From: Apostichopus japonicus
Taxonomy: Eukaryota; Echinodermata; Holothuroidea; Aspidochirotida; Stichopodidae
DNA: 64,000 nt
Assembly (NCBI RefSeq): GCF_037975245.1
Contig: NC_092564.1
Coordinates: forward strand, 13,292,484-13,356,483
Reading direction: 5' to 3'
Positions 1-12,590 of this stretch are shown one piece after another. Under the pieces are notes generated by a model, which searched no databases, was not told the origin of the DNA, and was given only the letters and a program-made list of their open reading frames with translations. The position numbers and the translations under genes are program-made. How positions within the stretch are numbered: position 1 is the first letter of the stretch; each line of letters opens with the position of its first letter.

Positions 1-300
1 CGACGAGTGTACAATCAGATGACATAATAGTATATTTGCTCAAAACCAACTTCCCGAAGCCACCCCCCCCCCCTTCCCCCTCCTCTCACCCTGCAACATT
101 TACAACTGCTTCTTTATTTTAACAAACAAAACTTACCGGCAAAATGTGCCATCAGCAAAATTAGGAAAGAGTTGTTATCTCAAAATTGTTGTAAACTAAC
201 GTCCTTTATTAATTTCAAGAGTCCTGGGGATATATTTTTTCTCCAGCATGAAGGCAGTATGGCGATGGTAAAAGGCCCTTTATTGAGGTAGGTGAAAGGG
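1..300 (-). promoter_or_regulatory. 5' flank of a lectin copy lying off the left edge
   Basis: The first bases (CGACGAGTGTACA...) recur just upstream of the start codons of all three lectin genes, at about 9162, 19647 and 35284. In CTL1 this block begins 58 bp upstream of ATG on the minus strand, so a further lectin start codon is expected about 57 bp left of position 1. The conserved block includes TCAGATGACAT and a C-rich tract. Promoter function is inferred from position and conservation; no clear TATA box was identified. Confidence 0.6.
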
Positions 301-459
301 GAAGGTGGAGCTTGGAGTCGAGTACACCCACTTATATTTAATCCGGCGTGACGGTGAACTGCTTTGTAAAAGCGTATATTATGAAACTATACTATACTAT
401 ACGGGGGGTGTCCATCTAACATTTGTTTTTATAGGATTTTCACTGGTGGTACGGTGGCC

Positions 460-1300
460 AAATGGAATTTCAACCTCTGGTATTAAAAGTTACTACTAGA
501 CGACTAATATTTTACCTCCAAAATTCTTCTTCTTTTTTGGATGAATTTTATCTATTTTCTCAAAACTTTAGAATTTTTTCCCCTAACTTTTCGAAGTTAT
601 GTACGGACTATTTCGACTTTCACACCACAAATTGTGACTTTTTATCGCAATATTACGACTATTTCATATCACACATTGGAATATGCCTGATATGAATATT
701 CGATACAATTAAAAAAAAATGACTATTCTGGCAATATCGATTATTTTATGACAAAGCTTCAGAAATTACAATATTTATATTGATTCTTCGACTATTAAAT
801 TTGGACAATTTTCTCCAATTTCTGTATCAACTTTTGACCTTCATCAGTAAATATTGACTCCATTAGCAGAATGTAGACCTCATTGTTACTGATTTATTGT
901 GTGTTTTATTTTAGGTCGAAGCTTTCACACTTTTGTATCGTAAGTTTGGAGCATTTGTATCAAAATTTCGACTTATTTTGCCAAAGTTCTAACTATTTTA
1001 TTTGAAAATTTCGACTTTTTGATCATAACTGCGTTGTCAAAACTACGACTTCCTTTTAATCGAAATTTTAACTATATTTCCTCAAAGTTTCAAATATATA
1101 TCAAATCTTCGACTTCTTGGACCCAACTTTTACCGGAAATGGTAACTTTTCTGGAAATGTTAATATATTTTCCTTACATTTCAAACCTTTGTTTGCAATT
1201 TCGGAAGTTGTATGTCAAAATTTTAATTGTTTAACCTGAAAATTGCCACCTTTTACAAGTAAATTTCGAAATATACAACGAATTGTGAGATATATGAAAC
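460..1300. repeat. degenerate TTTCGACT-type tandem repeat, copy 0
   Basis: Motifs like TTTCGACTATTT, AACTATTT and TTATCGAAATTT recur roughly every 20-27 bases across about 0.8 kb. The period is irregular, so this looks like an old, eroded minisatellite. The same block lies at 9843-10290, shortened, and 35990-36860. Reading frames through it are low-complexity and not credible genes. Confidence 0.6.
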
Positions 1301-2306
1301 GAATAATTTTACAGCTTGGGTACCTGACACCATTTGTTTTTTATGTTGTTGTTTTCGCTAATGCAAAGGATCCAGCTGAATGACAAAACGAAACATTGAA
1401 GTGCATCACTAGTTGATATATATTGTAAATATCTATTGAAATCATTAGTTAAGGCCTCAGGCCTACAACAAAATAGCATTTGGAGTGGTGTTTAATGGTA
1501 ACGAAAATGACTTCCAAGCAACAGGCCAAAAAGTTTGTAATATTAATATCTCACCTGATTGAGCTCGTTACAATAAGAATCTTGAAGGCAGCTTGTAGTC
1601 AGTTGAACAATAGAACGGGAATGAACACGAAATATCAATATATATCACATGTCGATGTAATTGTAGGTGGGGCATTAATGTACGCATGCGCGAATAACGA
1701 AATGGGTTGCATCGAGCGACGGGCGAGTATATCTGTTTTTATGTGATTGTGCTTCGCTAATCGTCTCATAATTCAGTGACATTTGACACCAATGTTTTCT
1801 ATTCTCTGGAAGTTTCTGGAAACAATACATTCTCTAGTTAAGAAAAATCCTTCCAAGGTCACCTGTATCATGATGTGGAAACATTAATGTACCAGCAATT
1901 CCCTGACTGAACATAGACAACTTTTCCAAGGAAAAAAGAGAGAACAAGAAAAGTGTCTATTATATTGGAGGAAAAACTTAGTATCCCCCGTAGGACCTCC
2001 CGTGAGGTCGACCAGGGGTTAAACTCCTTTTCATTTGAAGGGCCGGTGCCCATGACGTCGAGCGACGTGACAGCGTCAATTGACCATATCCTGCAGGCAA
2101 ACTTTGTTCCCACACATGCAGGTTTGCAATGACGGATTTGTCAGCCAATCAGATTACTCGAGACGTCAGCACCAATAATGACCATCGATTGGAAGTCAGA
2201 AGACAAACACTGAATCACAGGAATGATAAGGTCTATAGGTCATAAAATGTCAAAAACGTGAATGAGTTAATTGACGTCACTGAAACGTGGTGCTTTAGCT
2301 GCACAG
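1301..2306. other. lectin-array spacer, no gene seen
   Basis: Intergenic spacer with recognisable counterparts at 10291-11096 and 36860-38040. A GCATGCGCG motif near 1684 is kept in all three copies. Short reading frames here are conserved only as DNA, with no protein-like constraint visible. Confidence 0.55.
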
Positions 2307-2312
2307 ATTAGG

Positions 2313-2585
2313 AGTTTAGGAGAACAGATTCTGGAGTGTTAGCTCAGTGGTTAACGCGCGCCGTTGCCTTTCAGTCGTAAGGTCCCCGGTTCGAGTCACT
2401 CCCAGATTAATGTATGTCGTCCAGTTACAGAGTTGTTGACAACTACCAATTCATAATCATGGACGTTAAATATGAATGTGAGAGACTGACTATCGGTCAG
2501 CTTGCGGCTTTGATAAGCCAATGATGGCTTCTTCGCGAGTTCCTGCTTGCAGGAGGATCTAATATACATGCATACATATGCATAC
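2313..2585 (+). mobile_element. tRNA-derived SINE insertion
   Basis: A tRNA-like head (about 2331-2405) carries a box A-like TTAGCTCAGTGGTTAACGC and a box B GGTTCGAGTCA. An unrelated body of about 180 bases follows. The element interrupts spacer that is continuous in the next unit (near 13262). ATTAGG lies on both sides (2307-2312 and 2586-2591), as expected for a short target duplication. The anticodon arm pairs poorly, so this is a SINE head, not a working tRNA. The family could not be named. Confidence 0.65.
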
Positions 2586-2591
2586 ATTAGG

Positions 2592-4643
2592 TAAGGTGAG
2601 GTAATTCCGTGCCCCAACTAATCCCCCCCCCCCCGCACTCCCGAACTTTCTTTCAATTGACTTACATTTTATGACCTACGTGCAGAAAATACTATACGCT
2701 GGCAACATTTAGAGTTGTACGACAAGAATGATGGAAATGATAGACCCTCTAAACTCGGAAACTAAATTGTTCAAAGGGAAGAGGGAAAATGCAAAACGTG
2801 CTTGTTTTAAGTGCACATCATGGGAATAATTAGGAGGAATTTGAACACGCCCTATCTCCCCCTCCATCCACGGTTCATCGATGAACCAATAATATGAGAA
2901 GTTGAAACCTTACTGTGACTGTGCATAATATAATGCAAAGCCATTACGGGCTAGCTGTTCGTGCCACAGATCACCAAATAACACGTACCGAGTCACTGCG
3001 GATAAATACGATTAACAATTGTTGCTTGCAACTATTTTGCAGGACGAGTTGTTTACTCATATGCGTTCAAATGTTAACTGTATTGTTTAATTCGGACATA
3101 ACTAACCAAAGTAGAGAATTTTACGTATTGTTTTGAAGAAGTATGCCACACAAGGATATCTATTTTCTTTACGTGTGCAGAATTAACTGTTCGCCGCCAC
3201 GATTCTTTGCAAATCTGGGTCTGGATTTTTTGCCTGCGTAGCCAATCTGTGAATTTGAGATTCCAATGAAGCTGGCATTCACCAGCCTGCCTTGTAGATG
3301 ATGGAGCGGGCTAGTAATCCCAATATTGTAGCGCGCATGCGCACTACAATAATTACCATTACATTTCTCTGGAATATATCTCAGGGCCCTAGTGGGGTCA
3401 AGGGAAGCCCCGAAGCTCTGTCCGGCGTTTGACGGTCATATTCCTTCTTCTCTCGAAAAATTCAAAGCCCTCGCGGGATTCAGGGGGCGAAAGCTCACTC
3501 CGGTGTAGCATCTTATTAGCTCAGTTAATATTACCCAAATAAGGACAGTGCGACGTAATGGAGAGTCGGTTTTGTTTAACCGAAACCGACTAGGGGGGGG
3601 GGGCAACTGGGGAAAGCATCACGATTGAGGGATTCCCTCACCCCTTTTGGCGCAGCCCTTGATCAATATTACTGTTCATTTTATTTATTTTTGTAAACAG
3701 AAAAATGGTTTGTTAACTTTAAGAGAACTCAAGGGAAGAGTAGTGTGTTAACTCACGATTTACTTACGTAGGGCCTACATAAACAGCTTTTAGACTGAAA
3801 AATATATCTACAGTGATTTCATGATGTGCATGATTATGCACGGTAATATTAGCAAGAGTATATACACGTACCCCTATCCCCCTTTCAACCTCAAGCTTTT
3901 GAAGAACACGTGTCTCACTGACGATGGTAACTGAACACCAACATACGGTCAATTTACAAGAGAAACGTAAAGTTTATTTCCCGCAATTGATACCTTGTTT
4001 CCAGAGTTAGAAATAAGATCCTGAGTTAATAGCTTATTTTACTGGTGGTATTGAATATAGTTGACCTCGTTAGTGATATTTTCCACGATCACGCCAGGGA
4101 CTATCAGGTTCATCACACGATTCATATTCATTTACAATGAATTGTCTCTAGTCCCAGAACAAGGTTTGCGTTCGTAAAGAACATGTGAAACGAAGTCATA
4201 AAAGTAGTGTAGTATTAGTTGGTGCTTTCTATGAATTTGGACACAAAATAAAGTTTAATCTGTCAGAGAACTTCGGAAGAATATCTATCATATTATAGTG
4301 TCATTATACATTTCTGAACCCAAATTAGTTATTTTTCGGTAAAATATCATTTAAATATTATCACAGAGAGTATTCTCCTTAAAAGAATTTAAGCCGGGTT
4401 ACAGAAAGATGTAATGCATATTCGAGAAAAAATTGAAATTGAAATTATATTTTTGTCTGATATTAGAAAAACATATTGTAAGCATCCTAGCAAAATTTGC
4501 AAGCAATATTTTCCTAGCGTTATCGAGATATTGACAAATGGTCACAATGTGTACTAAGTGAATTTGGAAGCAAACAGACGTGATGCAATACTTGCGCACT
4601 GACAGCAAAGTGTTTTTATTTTTCTGTATTTTTTTTCACTATG
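2592..4643. other. lectin-array spacer, no gene seen
   Basis: Spacer shared with 13262-15240 and in part with 26864-27291. It contains homopolymer C and G runs, a GCGCATGCGC palindrome near 3335 and a GC-rich block around 3380-3500. No credible coding region was found. Confidence 0.5.
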
Positions 4644-5428
4644 GTACGAACCTATATAGAGAGGACATGGTAAAACATTTTTTTCATTACGTACGTACGT
4701 CATAATAATACGCACGTACGTAATAATACTAAGTACGCACGTAATAATGTCATGTACGTAAGTGATATTTATTACGTACGTACATGGTATGTATTACGAA
4801 CGCACGTCATACTTACTACGTACGTACGTAATAATTATCACGTACGTTCGTGATAATATTACGTACGTACTTAGTATTATTACGTACGTACGTGCTAATT
4901 ATAACGCACATATTAATTACTACTTACGTACGTAATAATTAATCACTAAGTACGTAATAATGATAACGAATGTATAGGCCTACGTACGTGGATTTATTAC
5001 GTGATATAGCCTATGTTAACACTTTTCTAACGTAGGCGAGACTACGTGATATACTGCGCGATATATTTCCATGTCAAAGACGGAGAGGGATGAAGTTGTC
5101 CGGTACTTTTTATTCCGCCTCTCAATCGTTAAACCAAGCTTGACTTATGTGCTCGGATGATTGATACATGCGACGTACAGTGAACGGGAAATATTATTAT
5201 ATTATAATATAGTAAAACCGTACAGTATACGTTACGCATATGCACTTATCTTGCATGTAGGCCAATATGTTACAGTATGTACGTACTTTTACTTCTTAGG
5301 TACCGGTAGTGGAAGTAAAATTATCACGTACGTACGTAATAAAATATTACGTACGTACGTAGTATTATTACGTACGTACGAAATATATATATATAAAAAA
5401 ATCCCATGTCCTCTCTAGAGCTTCGTAC
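4644..5428. mobile_element. non-autonomous TIR element packed with ACGTACGT palindromes
   Basis: The ends are inverted repeats of about 26 bases: the left begins GTACGAACCTATATAGAGAG and the right, reverse-complemented, begins GTACGAAGCTCTAGAGAGGA. Both then continue through GGACATGG. The interior holds over a dozen self-complementary ACGTACGT blocks, often as ATTACGTACGTACGTAAT, clustered toward both ends. No transposase is encoded. A clear target duplication was not found, so the superfamily is open. A partial second copy (right end) is at 31201-31398. Confidence 0.65.
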
Positions 5429-6326
5429 TATTGACCTTGGACTGGATAGAGTTCCAACATTACCCAAATGATATGTAAGTTAACAGCATGCCAATGACTG
5501 GGGTGTTAACGTTGAGGTATCTCCAGAGATTTGACGTAGGAAATGTTATGTTAGTTTTAAAGACAAACAGAAAAGAAGTTTGTCAGTGCCTGCTTCTCTC
5601 ACATCATACATATATGTTTGCTTCAAGTTCACTTTGGCTCATTAAAAACGTGTCAACTTATAGATGTTGTTATCTCATAAAACGGTACGTATATGAACTT
5701 GATGCAAAGTGGCCAAATTTGTGCCGTGAGCGTGTATGCATGTGTATGAAAACGTTCAAAAGCATTTAACCTATCGACGGTGTCATTCAACAGTGGTACT
5801 TTAGGCACAAGTTCCCTCTAATTTTAATTTTCTTTCTCCTGTCTCCTTAATTCTTTATCGTGTGCTTTCGAGGCACACAGGCTGTCTAGCCTGTCTTCAT
5901 CATTTTCTCTCTATCTCTCTCGCTGTCGGTCGGTATGTCTGTCTGTCTCTCTCTCCACCCACCCACCAATATCTCTCTTACCTCTCTCTCCACATCTCTC
6001 TGTTGTTGGCTTACAAAAATTAAACTTAATCAAACATCCTGGCGAAGTTTCAATCATCTTGTTCCCAAAGAGAACTGACATAAAAATAGATTTACTTTTG
6101 TTTATTTTTCACTTTATTATTGTGACCTTTTGCAGAAATTTGGAGAAATCAGAATGGCTACTTCAGCCAGCTTACACTAATGTATAGATAGAGGGGATAC
6201 TAACAAATTAAACCAAAGTGTTAAAATGAGCTTTTGGATTCCAGTATTTTCAACACTATCAACCACTTCTTATAAACTGTGCTACAACCTGGCGGTGATA
6301 AGAAACTTTATCGATCCAAAGGAACA
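5429..6326 (-). other. 3' flank and 3' UTR of CTL1
   Basis: AATAAA signals on the minus strand occur at 6113-6118 and 6101-6106, about 210 bases past the CTL1 stop codon, which fits a short 3' UTR. Beyond them is a CT-rich (GA on the gene strand) microsatellite at about 5905-6003. The arrangement is conserved next to CTL2 and CTL3. No separate gene is seen. Confidence 0.55.
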
Positions 6327-8370
6327 CTAATGATTAATAAACACAGGCAAGACTTTGCAGATGAATGGCAACCTGACTGAACAGGTTCCGTCATCCCAAG
6401 CACCAAAATAACGCCCAGTACCACTGGTATCAAGATCACCGCAATCTTGGTCACCACCGCTGTTGTTAGGTTGACCACTGCCCCATTTTTCATAATTAGA
6501 TGGAGACTGATCCGTCCAAACCCAGCTGCCTTCCTCTGCTATTTCATTATAACCCATCCAGCAATACTGTCAATAAAGAATAAAAGACTGATAGATAAAA
6601 TAGATCCAATCCATTCCTTTGATCAGGATGCACAACACAAGTGAGTTTTCTGTATTTTGTGACGTCATATATATATCGTTAATATATATAGGGACGTTAA
6701 AGGGGCATTTGGACGTGTTCCGCCTCCATCTCCAATCTTTCTGGCAAAAGGATTACATTTTTTAACCCACGCAAAGTCGTATACACTGGCAACATTTCAA
6801 GTTGTACTTCACAAATGAAGTATACATGATGGAATGATAGCACCACTGCGGCAACTAAGCCCACTAACCGAAACAAAACAAAAATCAAAGGGGGGGGGGA
6901 GACCCCTCCTGGGTTAGACCTCAGCTAAATTTTGTCCCCCTCCCCCACTCTACAATTCTCCGGCTACGGACCTCAAAATACACCGTACTATAGTACTGTA
7001 AGGCAACCAACGAAGTCATTTGGGATACCAACTGGATTGCTATGCTTGTGTTCATTTACGATGTTTGTAGACAGAAAAATGTTTGTTCTTGACAAACATC
7101 AGTAATGTAAGAGTGGTATTTTAATCCGGTCGGGCTAATTTCTGGGGTATATAGGCAGGGGTGTCAATAAAAATTGAAAATATTGGGGGGGGGGGGCATA
7201 AATGACTGAACATTGGATAAAACTGAAGGAATGTGAGCGAAGCGCACACCGCGAGCCCGTCTGGTGGCGTCCAGGGACCCGCCTTAGGGCTCCTGATGGG
7301 GTCCAGGGCGACGCCCCGGCGGGATTCCAGGGGGTGGATTCACAACTTTAAATATTCACGATTCTTTCTGTTTGGTCCCTGAATTGGTATTAAAGCTTTA
7401 TAGGAAGCCTTATCTATTTAACATCCGGGTATCACTTAGGACCTTTATCATGATTAATAAATTGTAACTTAAAGCTAAAACGGAAACATTCTTAAAGTTT
7501 GCACCCAAAAATAAATTCATCTTCATACAGAGATGTCTACAACATGCACACTTGTTGTATCATAAGTTTATTTAATGTACTATTGGGTAAATTGGCACAT
7601 TAAAGGAAACATAAAAACCATAAATGTCACTTTCCAAGCCTAGAAAGTTGCATCTAAACATTGTTAGTTTGAGATCTCATTTTTTAGAAATTTACACTTC
7701 CAAAGAAAAAGTGAACTGAGAAAAATTGTATTCGGTAAAATCACTTTGTATGGTAAAACAGGACTTAACGTTACTTTATAAGCTCAGGTGCAGAATTCAT
7801 TGTTTGACACAGGTAATTCACCGTAATTGAATATATAAACGCATGCTAGGGCATTCTTAGGTAAGCCAAAACAAACGCACTGTCATCGCATCCGCGATCG
7901 TGTGTGTATCCACGTGATGAGCGGTTAAAATAAACCTTGTGTTCTCTATGAACGCCATTCCTATACAATACGTGCCAAGAATCTTGAGGTTATACACTAC
8001 TGACTAATGAAATCAGAAGAAATTATATGATCATTTCGCTAAAACTAACTGAAATAACCCATTCTGTCCAGACGTTCACATTATCGTAGGCCTTCTTTTA
8101 TTTAGGAAGTGGAAATCTCACGGGCACAGCTACCCCCTACTTCACCATCTCGCCCCTACCGCAGACTACGTCACTGTACTTGAAATTAGTCAACGTAATC
8201 ACAATTAAAATATTTTGTGAACAAATGTACATAACTACTAAACTAAATATTGAGATACAATGACAAACAGCAATTAACACCCAGGATTAGCAGACTATGT
8301 GAATCTGTCTCAAAACTACTATATGAAATATATAATCATCTCAAAAACACTTAAAACTATCACGAGTGGC

Positions 8371-8426
<56 letters not shown>

Positions 8427-9104
8427 AATAGAAGTCCAACTGTTACGGTCACGTGATCGTGTTTACTCACCTTTCTGGCGGTAGAGGGTTCTCGGAGACT
8501 CTCCCACAAAGCTCGAACAAAGGTGTTTTCAAGTTCCGAATGGATTGATGCAAGATGAGCTAACTGATCCTCTCCCCCGTCGTGGACGGTTCCAAACTGG
8601 TTGCAGTATTGCTCGGCTGATACCCAATCCAATTGAGGGTTGTTAAAAAACCTTTAATTAACGTGTGAAAAATATCGTGCACAATTAGCTACAAAATAAA
8701 CTTAAACAAACCTGTATAATGTTAACCATGACTTACTCAGTGTAGCCAGCCAACAAGACACAGTAATTTCTTTTTCTTCCTTTAGGGTAATGAAGTTCTG
8801 ACAGCGACTATACGGTACATACGCCCTGGGAAATGAGGTTCCATACCGTCAGCATATATATACCTACGATTGAAGAGGAGCCAAGACGGGGTCAAGACGT
8901 GGGTATAACCTATATATTAAAATATGTAATAAATATACTTACATCACGATTCGATATGTCTCACCTGTAACAATGCTGACCCCAAAATGTCCAGTGAGGG
9001 GGGCAGTGAGCTTCGATACCGATCCCTTCCAGGTGAGCGGCACAGAGTTGCCCGAAGCCGCAGATAATCAGAAATATCGTTGCCAGTCCTCCTCCGCGAA
9101 TCAT
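6327..9104 (-). CDS. secreted C-type lectin, paralogue 1 (CTL1)
   Basis: Three coding exons on the minus strand: 8965-9104, 8471-8651 and 6327-6566, giving 186 aa. All junctions are GT-AG with compatible phases (2 then 0). The first exon encodes a signal peptide ([20 protein letters not shown]) and the CPPHW...C start of a long-form CTLD. The second has WVSAEQYC. The third has [19 protein letters not shown], a WDD motif where the family usually has WND, and LPFICK. The product should be secreted and bind glycans, possibly in a calcium-dependent way. QPN is neither the classic EPN (mannose) nor QPD (galactose) motif, so specificity is unclear. An extra Cys at the start of exon 3 (YCWMG) could form an inter-chain bond. 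An immune or coelomic-fluid role is inference from the family. Confidence 0.88.
8373..8423. repeat. (TA)n microsatellite in CTL1 intron 2
   Basis: A pure TA tract of about 50 bases begins about 50 bases downstream of the exon-2 donor on the minus strand. CTL2 and CTL3 have longer tracts at the same intronic position. Confidence 0.9.
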
Positions 9105-9161
9105 TTTGGAAGTTTACTGTAACCGAAGGTGATGAAGTTGGAAATGAAATTCACTGAAAGG

Positions 9162-9842
9162 CGACGAGTGTACAGTCAGATGACATGATAATACAAAATC
9201 ATTAATAAATCTTAATTATATTTGCCAAAAACCAATTCCCGAAGCCACCCCCTCCATTCCTCCTCCTCTCACCCTGGAATATTTACAACTGCTTCTTTAT
9301 TTTAACAAACAAAACTTACTGACTAAAATGTGCCATCAGCAAAATTAGGAAGAGTTGTTATATCAAAATTGTTGTAAACTAACGTCCTTTATTAATTTCA
9401 AGAATCCTGGGGATATATATTCCTTCTCCAGCATGAAGCCAGTATGGCGATGGTTAAAGGCCCTTCATTGAGGTAGGTGATAGGGGGAGGTGGAGCTTTG
9501 AGTCGTGTATTAAAACACCCCACTTAAATTTAATCAAAATAACAAAATATAATATTCAAAAAATAATATGTTTGACAATAGTTTTCAGAATTAGTAAACA
9601 ATAAGTGAACAAGTAAGATTTATACTACATAATGTACAATGCAGGTGTTAACGAAATGGTGTATTTGTGAAGATGAAAACTTTCTGTTGCAGTCTATATC
9701 AGTGGCGTATAATTTACTCATCGTATACTGTCGTAGGAAGTATCAAAATGTGAGGGGCTAGGGAGATAGCCGGTGTGGATTGGGTTGGGGGGGGGGTCGT
9801 CCATAGAACTTTTGTTTTTTATAGGATTTTCACTGGTGGTAA
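9162..9842 (-). promoter_or_regulatory. 5' flank of CTL1, conserved across the array
   Basis: Upstream sequence of CTL1, closely matching 1-460 and 35284-35970 and shortened in the 19647 copy. It contains the CGACGAGTGTACAGTCAGAT block and a C-rich stretch. Regulatory function is inferred only from position and conservation. Confidence 0.45.
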
Positions 9843-10290
9843 ATGGAATTTCAACCTCTGGTATTAAAAGTTACTACTAGACGACTACTATTTGACCTCC
9901 AATATTCTTCTTCATTTGTTGATGAATTTTTGTTGATGAAAGTTCTGACTATTGTATTTAAAAATTTTGACTATTTGATCCCAACTGCGTTGTCAAAACT
10001 ACGTCTTCCTTTTTATCGAAATTTTAACTATTGTTTCTCAAAGTTTCAAATATATATCAAGTCTTCGACTTCTTGGACCCAACTTTTACCTGAAATGTAC
10101 ATTTTCCTGAAAATGCTATTTTTTTCCCTACGATTCAAACCTTTGCTTGCAATTTCGTAAGTTGTATGTAGAAATTTTAAATGTTTCATCTCAAAATTGC
10201 CACCTCTTATTTCGATTTTCTTTTGATATTGTTACCTTTTAACAAGTAAATGTCGACTTTTTATCGAACTTTAGGAGAAAGGGCAAATAT
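9843..10290. repeat. degenerate TTTCGACT-type tandem repeat, shortened copy
   Basis: Same block as 460-1300, but lacking about 400 internal bases. The remaining part aligns well, so it appears to be an internal deletion. Confidence 0.55.
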
Positions 10291-11096
10291 ACAACGAATT
10301 ATGAGATATATTAAACGAAAAATTTTACAGCTTGAGTACCTGACACCTGTTGTTTTTTATGTTGCTGTTGTTGTTCCCAATGCAAAGGATCCAGCTGAAT
10401 GACAAATCGAAGCCTTGAAGTCCATGACTAGTTGATGATGTGAGATGTGAGATAATTTCCTTCGTATATTTAATATAATTTAAACTGAAATTGTTTTCTA
10501 AATAAAATTCCAGAAATACTAAAGTTGACCACAGTCTTCTCTTGGGCGCACCATTCGATTTTCAACTGAGAAATAAGTCAACATATAGAGTACCGTATCT
10601 GACTGATGAGTATAACATAATGTATTGGAACAACAGAATGCCCAGACTCAAGTTGACATATAAGTTACATTGAACTTGAAAGATATATATTGTAAATATC
10701 TACTTAAAGCATTAATTAAGACCTACAACAAAGTAGCATTTGGAGTGATTTTTAGTGGTAACGAAAAATGACCTCCAAGCAACAGGCCAGAATGTTTGTA
10801 ATGTTAATATCTCACCTGATTGAGCTCGTTACAATTAGATTCTTGAAGGCAGCTTGTAGTCAGTTGAACAACAGAACGGGAATGAACACGAACTATCAAT
10901 ATATATCACATGTCGATGTAATTGTAGGTGGGGCATTAATGTACGCATGCGCGAATTACGAAGAGGGTTGCATCGAGCGACAGGCGAGTATATCTGTTTT
11001 ATGTGATTGTGTTTCACTGATCGTCTCATAATTCAGTGACATTTGACACCAACGTTGTCTATTCTCCGGCAATCTCTGGAAACAATATATTCTATA
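10291..11096. other. lectin-array spacer, no gene seen
   Basis: Counterpart of 1301-1860 and 36860-37790. Homology to the other units breaks near 11096 and resumes near 13155, so about 2 kb in between is unit-specific. Confidence 0.5.
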
Positions 11097-11099
11097 TCA

Positions 11100-11640
11100 C
11101 CGAAATCGGGATTTGGAATATGTTAATGAGCTAAATCGATGATATGTCGATTTAAATAGTTATATATATAATTTGAGATGCTAGAAACTGGTATAAGTCC
11201 ATGGAAATTGACTTCTACCCATTTAGTGCAACATATCATCGATTTAAACTGGTTGATGTCGATTTAAATGGACATATCATCAATTTATTTCACATATCAT
11301 CGATTAAACTGGTATATGTCGATTTAAACTGGTATAAGTCGAATTAAACTGGTACATGTCGATAATAAATTGTACCAGTCTCATTCTACATATCATCGAT
11401 TTAAATTGACATATACCGATTTATTATACTTATCATCGATTTAAATTGGTATATGTCGATTTAAATCGATGATATGTCGAATTAAACTGGTATATGTCGA
11501 TTTAAATCGATGATATGTAGAATGAAACCGGTATATGTCGATTTAAATCGGTAGAAGTCAATTTCAGCTGCTGGAAACTGGTATAAGTGGAAGGAAACTG
11601 GTATATGTAGATTTAAATCAGTACAAGTCGATGTCCCATG
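11100..11640. repeat. tandem repeat of about 20 bp built on TCGATTTAAATCGA
   Basis: Units alternate between GATATGTCGATTTAAA-like and GGTATATGTCGATTTAAA-like forms, many containing the perfect palindrome TCGATTTAAATCGA or half of it. It is found only in this spacer unit. No coding content was seen. Confidence 0.7.
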
Positions 11641-12104
11641 ATTTGAGACTGATGGCCCGCCATATTACCTCAAGCAGCATGTGTTGGATGATATATTTAA
11701 ATATGGTTGTTACAGCCCTATTTTCCTTTTTCATCGGCAAACCAAATTTCATTACGGATGCGGTCCGTCTAGCTATTCATTTCGAGAAAAAAAGTAATAA
11801 CTACTTATATATAATAACAAATTGTGACACGGTTAAACAGGCGCCTTGCGAGGGATTTGCCACGGGAGGGGCGAAGCTTGTAGGCAAACTATCTAAGCGT
11901 AGCGCCACCATAAGTTGGCGCGAAGCGCAAAAGAAAATTTTGGCCGAAAATGCCTAACAGATGGCTGGAAATGGCACTTCCCAGGCCTTGTAAGTTGCAT
12001 CTAAGCATTTTCTATTTTGAAATTACTAGCGATATCATAAAAAATATGCTAAAAAAAACTATGGCACCAAATATAGGGGGGAGATTAGATACTATATCCC
12101 CCAC
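11641..12104. other. unit-specific insert, repeat-like, no gene accepted
   Basis: A 108-codon frame runs through 11631-11957, but its second half is GC-rich repeat text (GTAGCGCC...GGCGCGAAGCGC) resembling other repeat blocks in the window. I see no domain in it and do not call it a gene. Confidence 0.4.
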
Positions 12105-12590
12105 CTAAAATATTGGGGGGGGACATCCCACCCCGTCCTCCCCCCCCTCCATGATAGCCGCCCATGACTTGGAGAATGATCTTTCTGCGGTCGCCACTGT
12201 GACTGGAAGTGTAATAAATAGGACCACAGCCGATAACAGCTTTGAGTAGGTACTAAGGTCACAGCCATTCAGAAGCTGCAGGACTTGAGAAAATTGTAAC
12301 ATGTCTCTCAAGTTATCACCATAGCACCAACGGAACGACTCAATCTCAATAACAAGGTCAGTTGTGTAGTCTGTTACATCCACGCCGTCTATGCATATGT
12401 CTCCTTTGTATTTATCTGCATACACTCTGACAGTCTTACGGACCTCAATAATGTTAAGGGACAGAAGATTCTTGGAGAGAACGAAGTTAAAGGTATCAGC
12501 GACTAACTGCTGGCCTCTGAAGCGTTCTTCCAATTGGATGGTAGTGGTGTCAATCACTCGTCTGCGATGTTTCCACTTGAACTCGCTGAC
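12105..12590 (-). mobile_element. hAT-family transposase remnant (C-terminal dimerisation region)
   Basis: About 150 codons on the minus strand end with a motif typical of the hAT C-terminal dimerisation domain: LPVTVATAERSFSK at about 12160-12205. Upstream is a plausible preceding helix region (QLEERFRGQQL). Only this C-terminal part is readable, so the element is dead. A CAGGGTTGCCACC stretch reading leftward from about 12818 resembles a hAT terminal repeat and may mark one end of the original insertion. Confidence 0.7.

Noticed and set aside
2331-2405. Possible functional tRNA gene
   Set aside because: Box A and box B are present, but the anticodon arm does not fold properly, and the sequence is the head of an insert with a target duplication.
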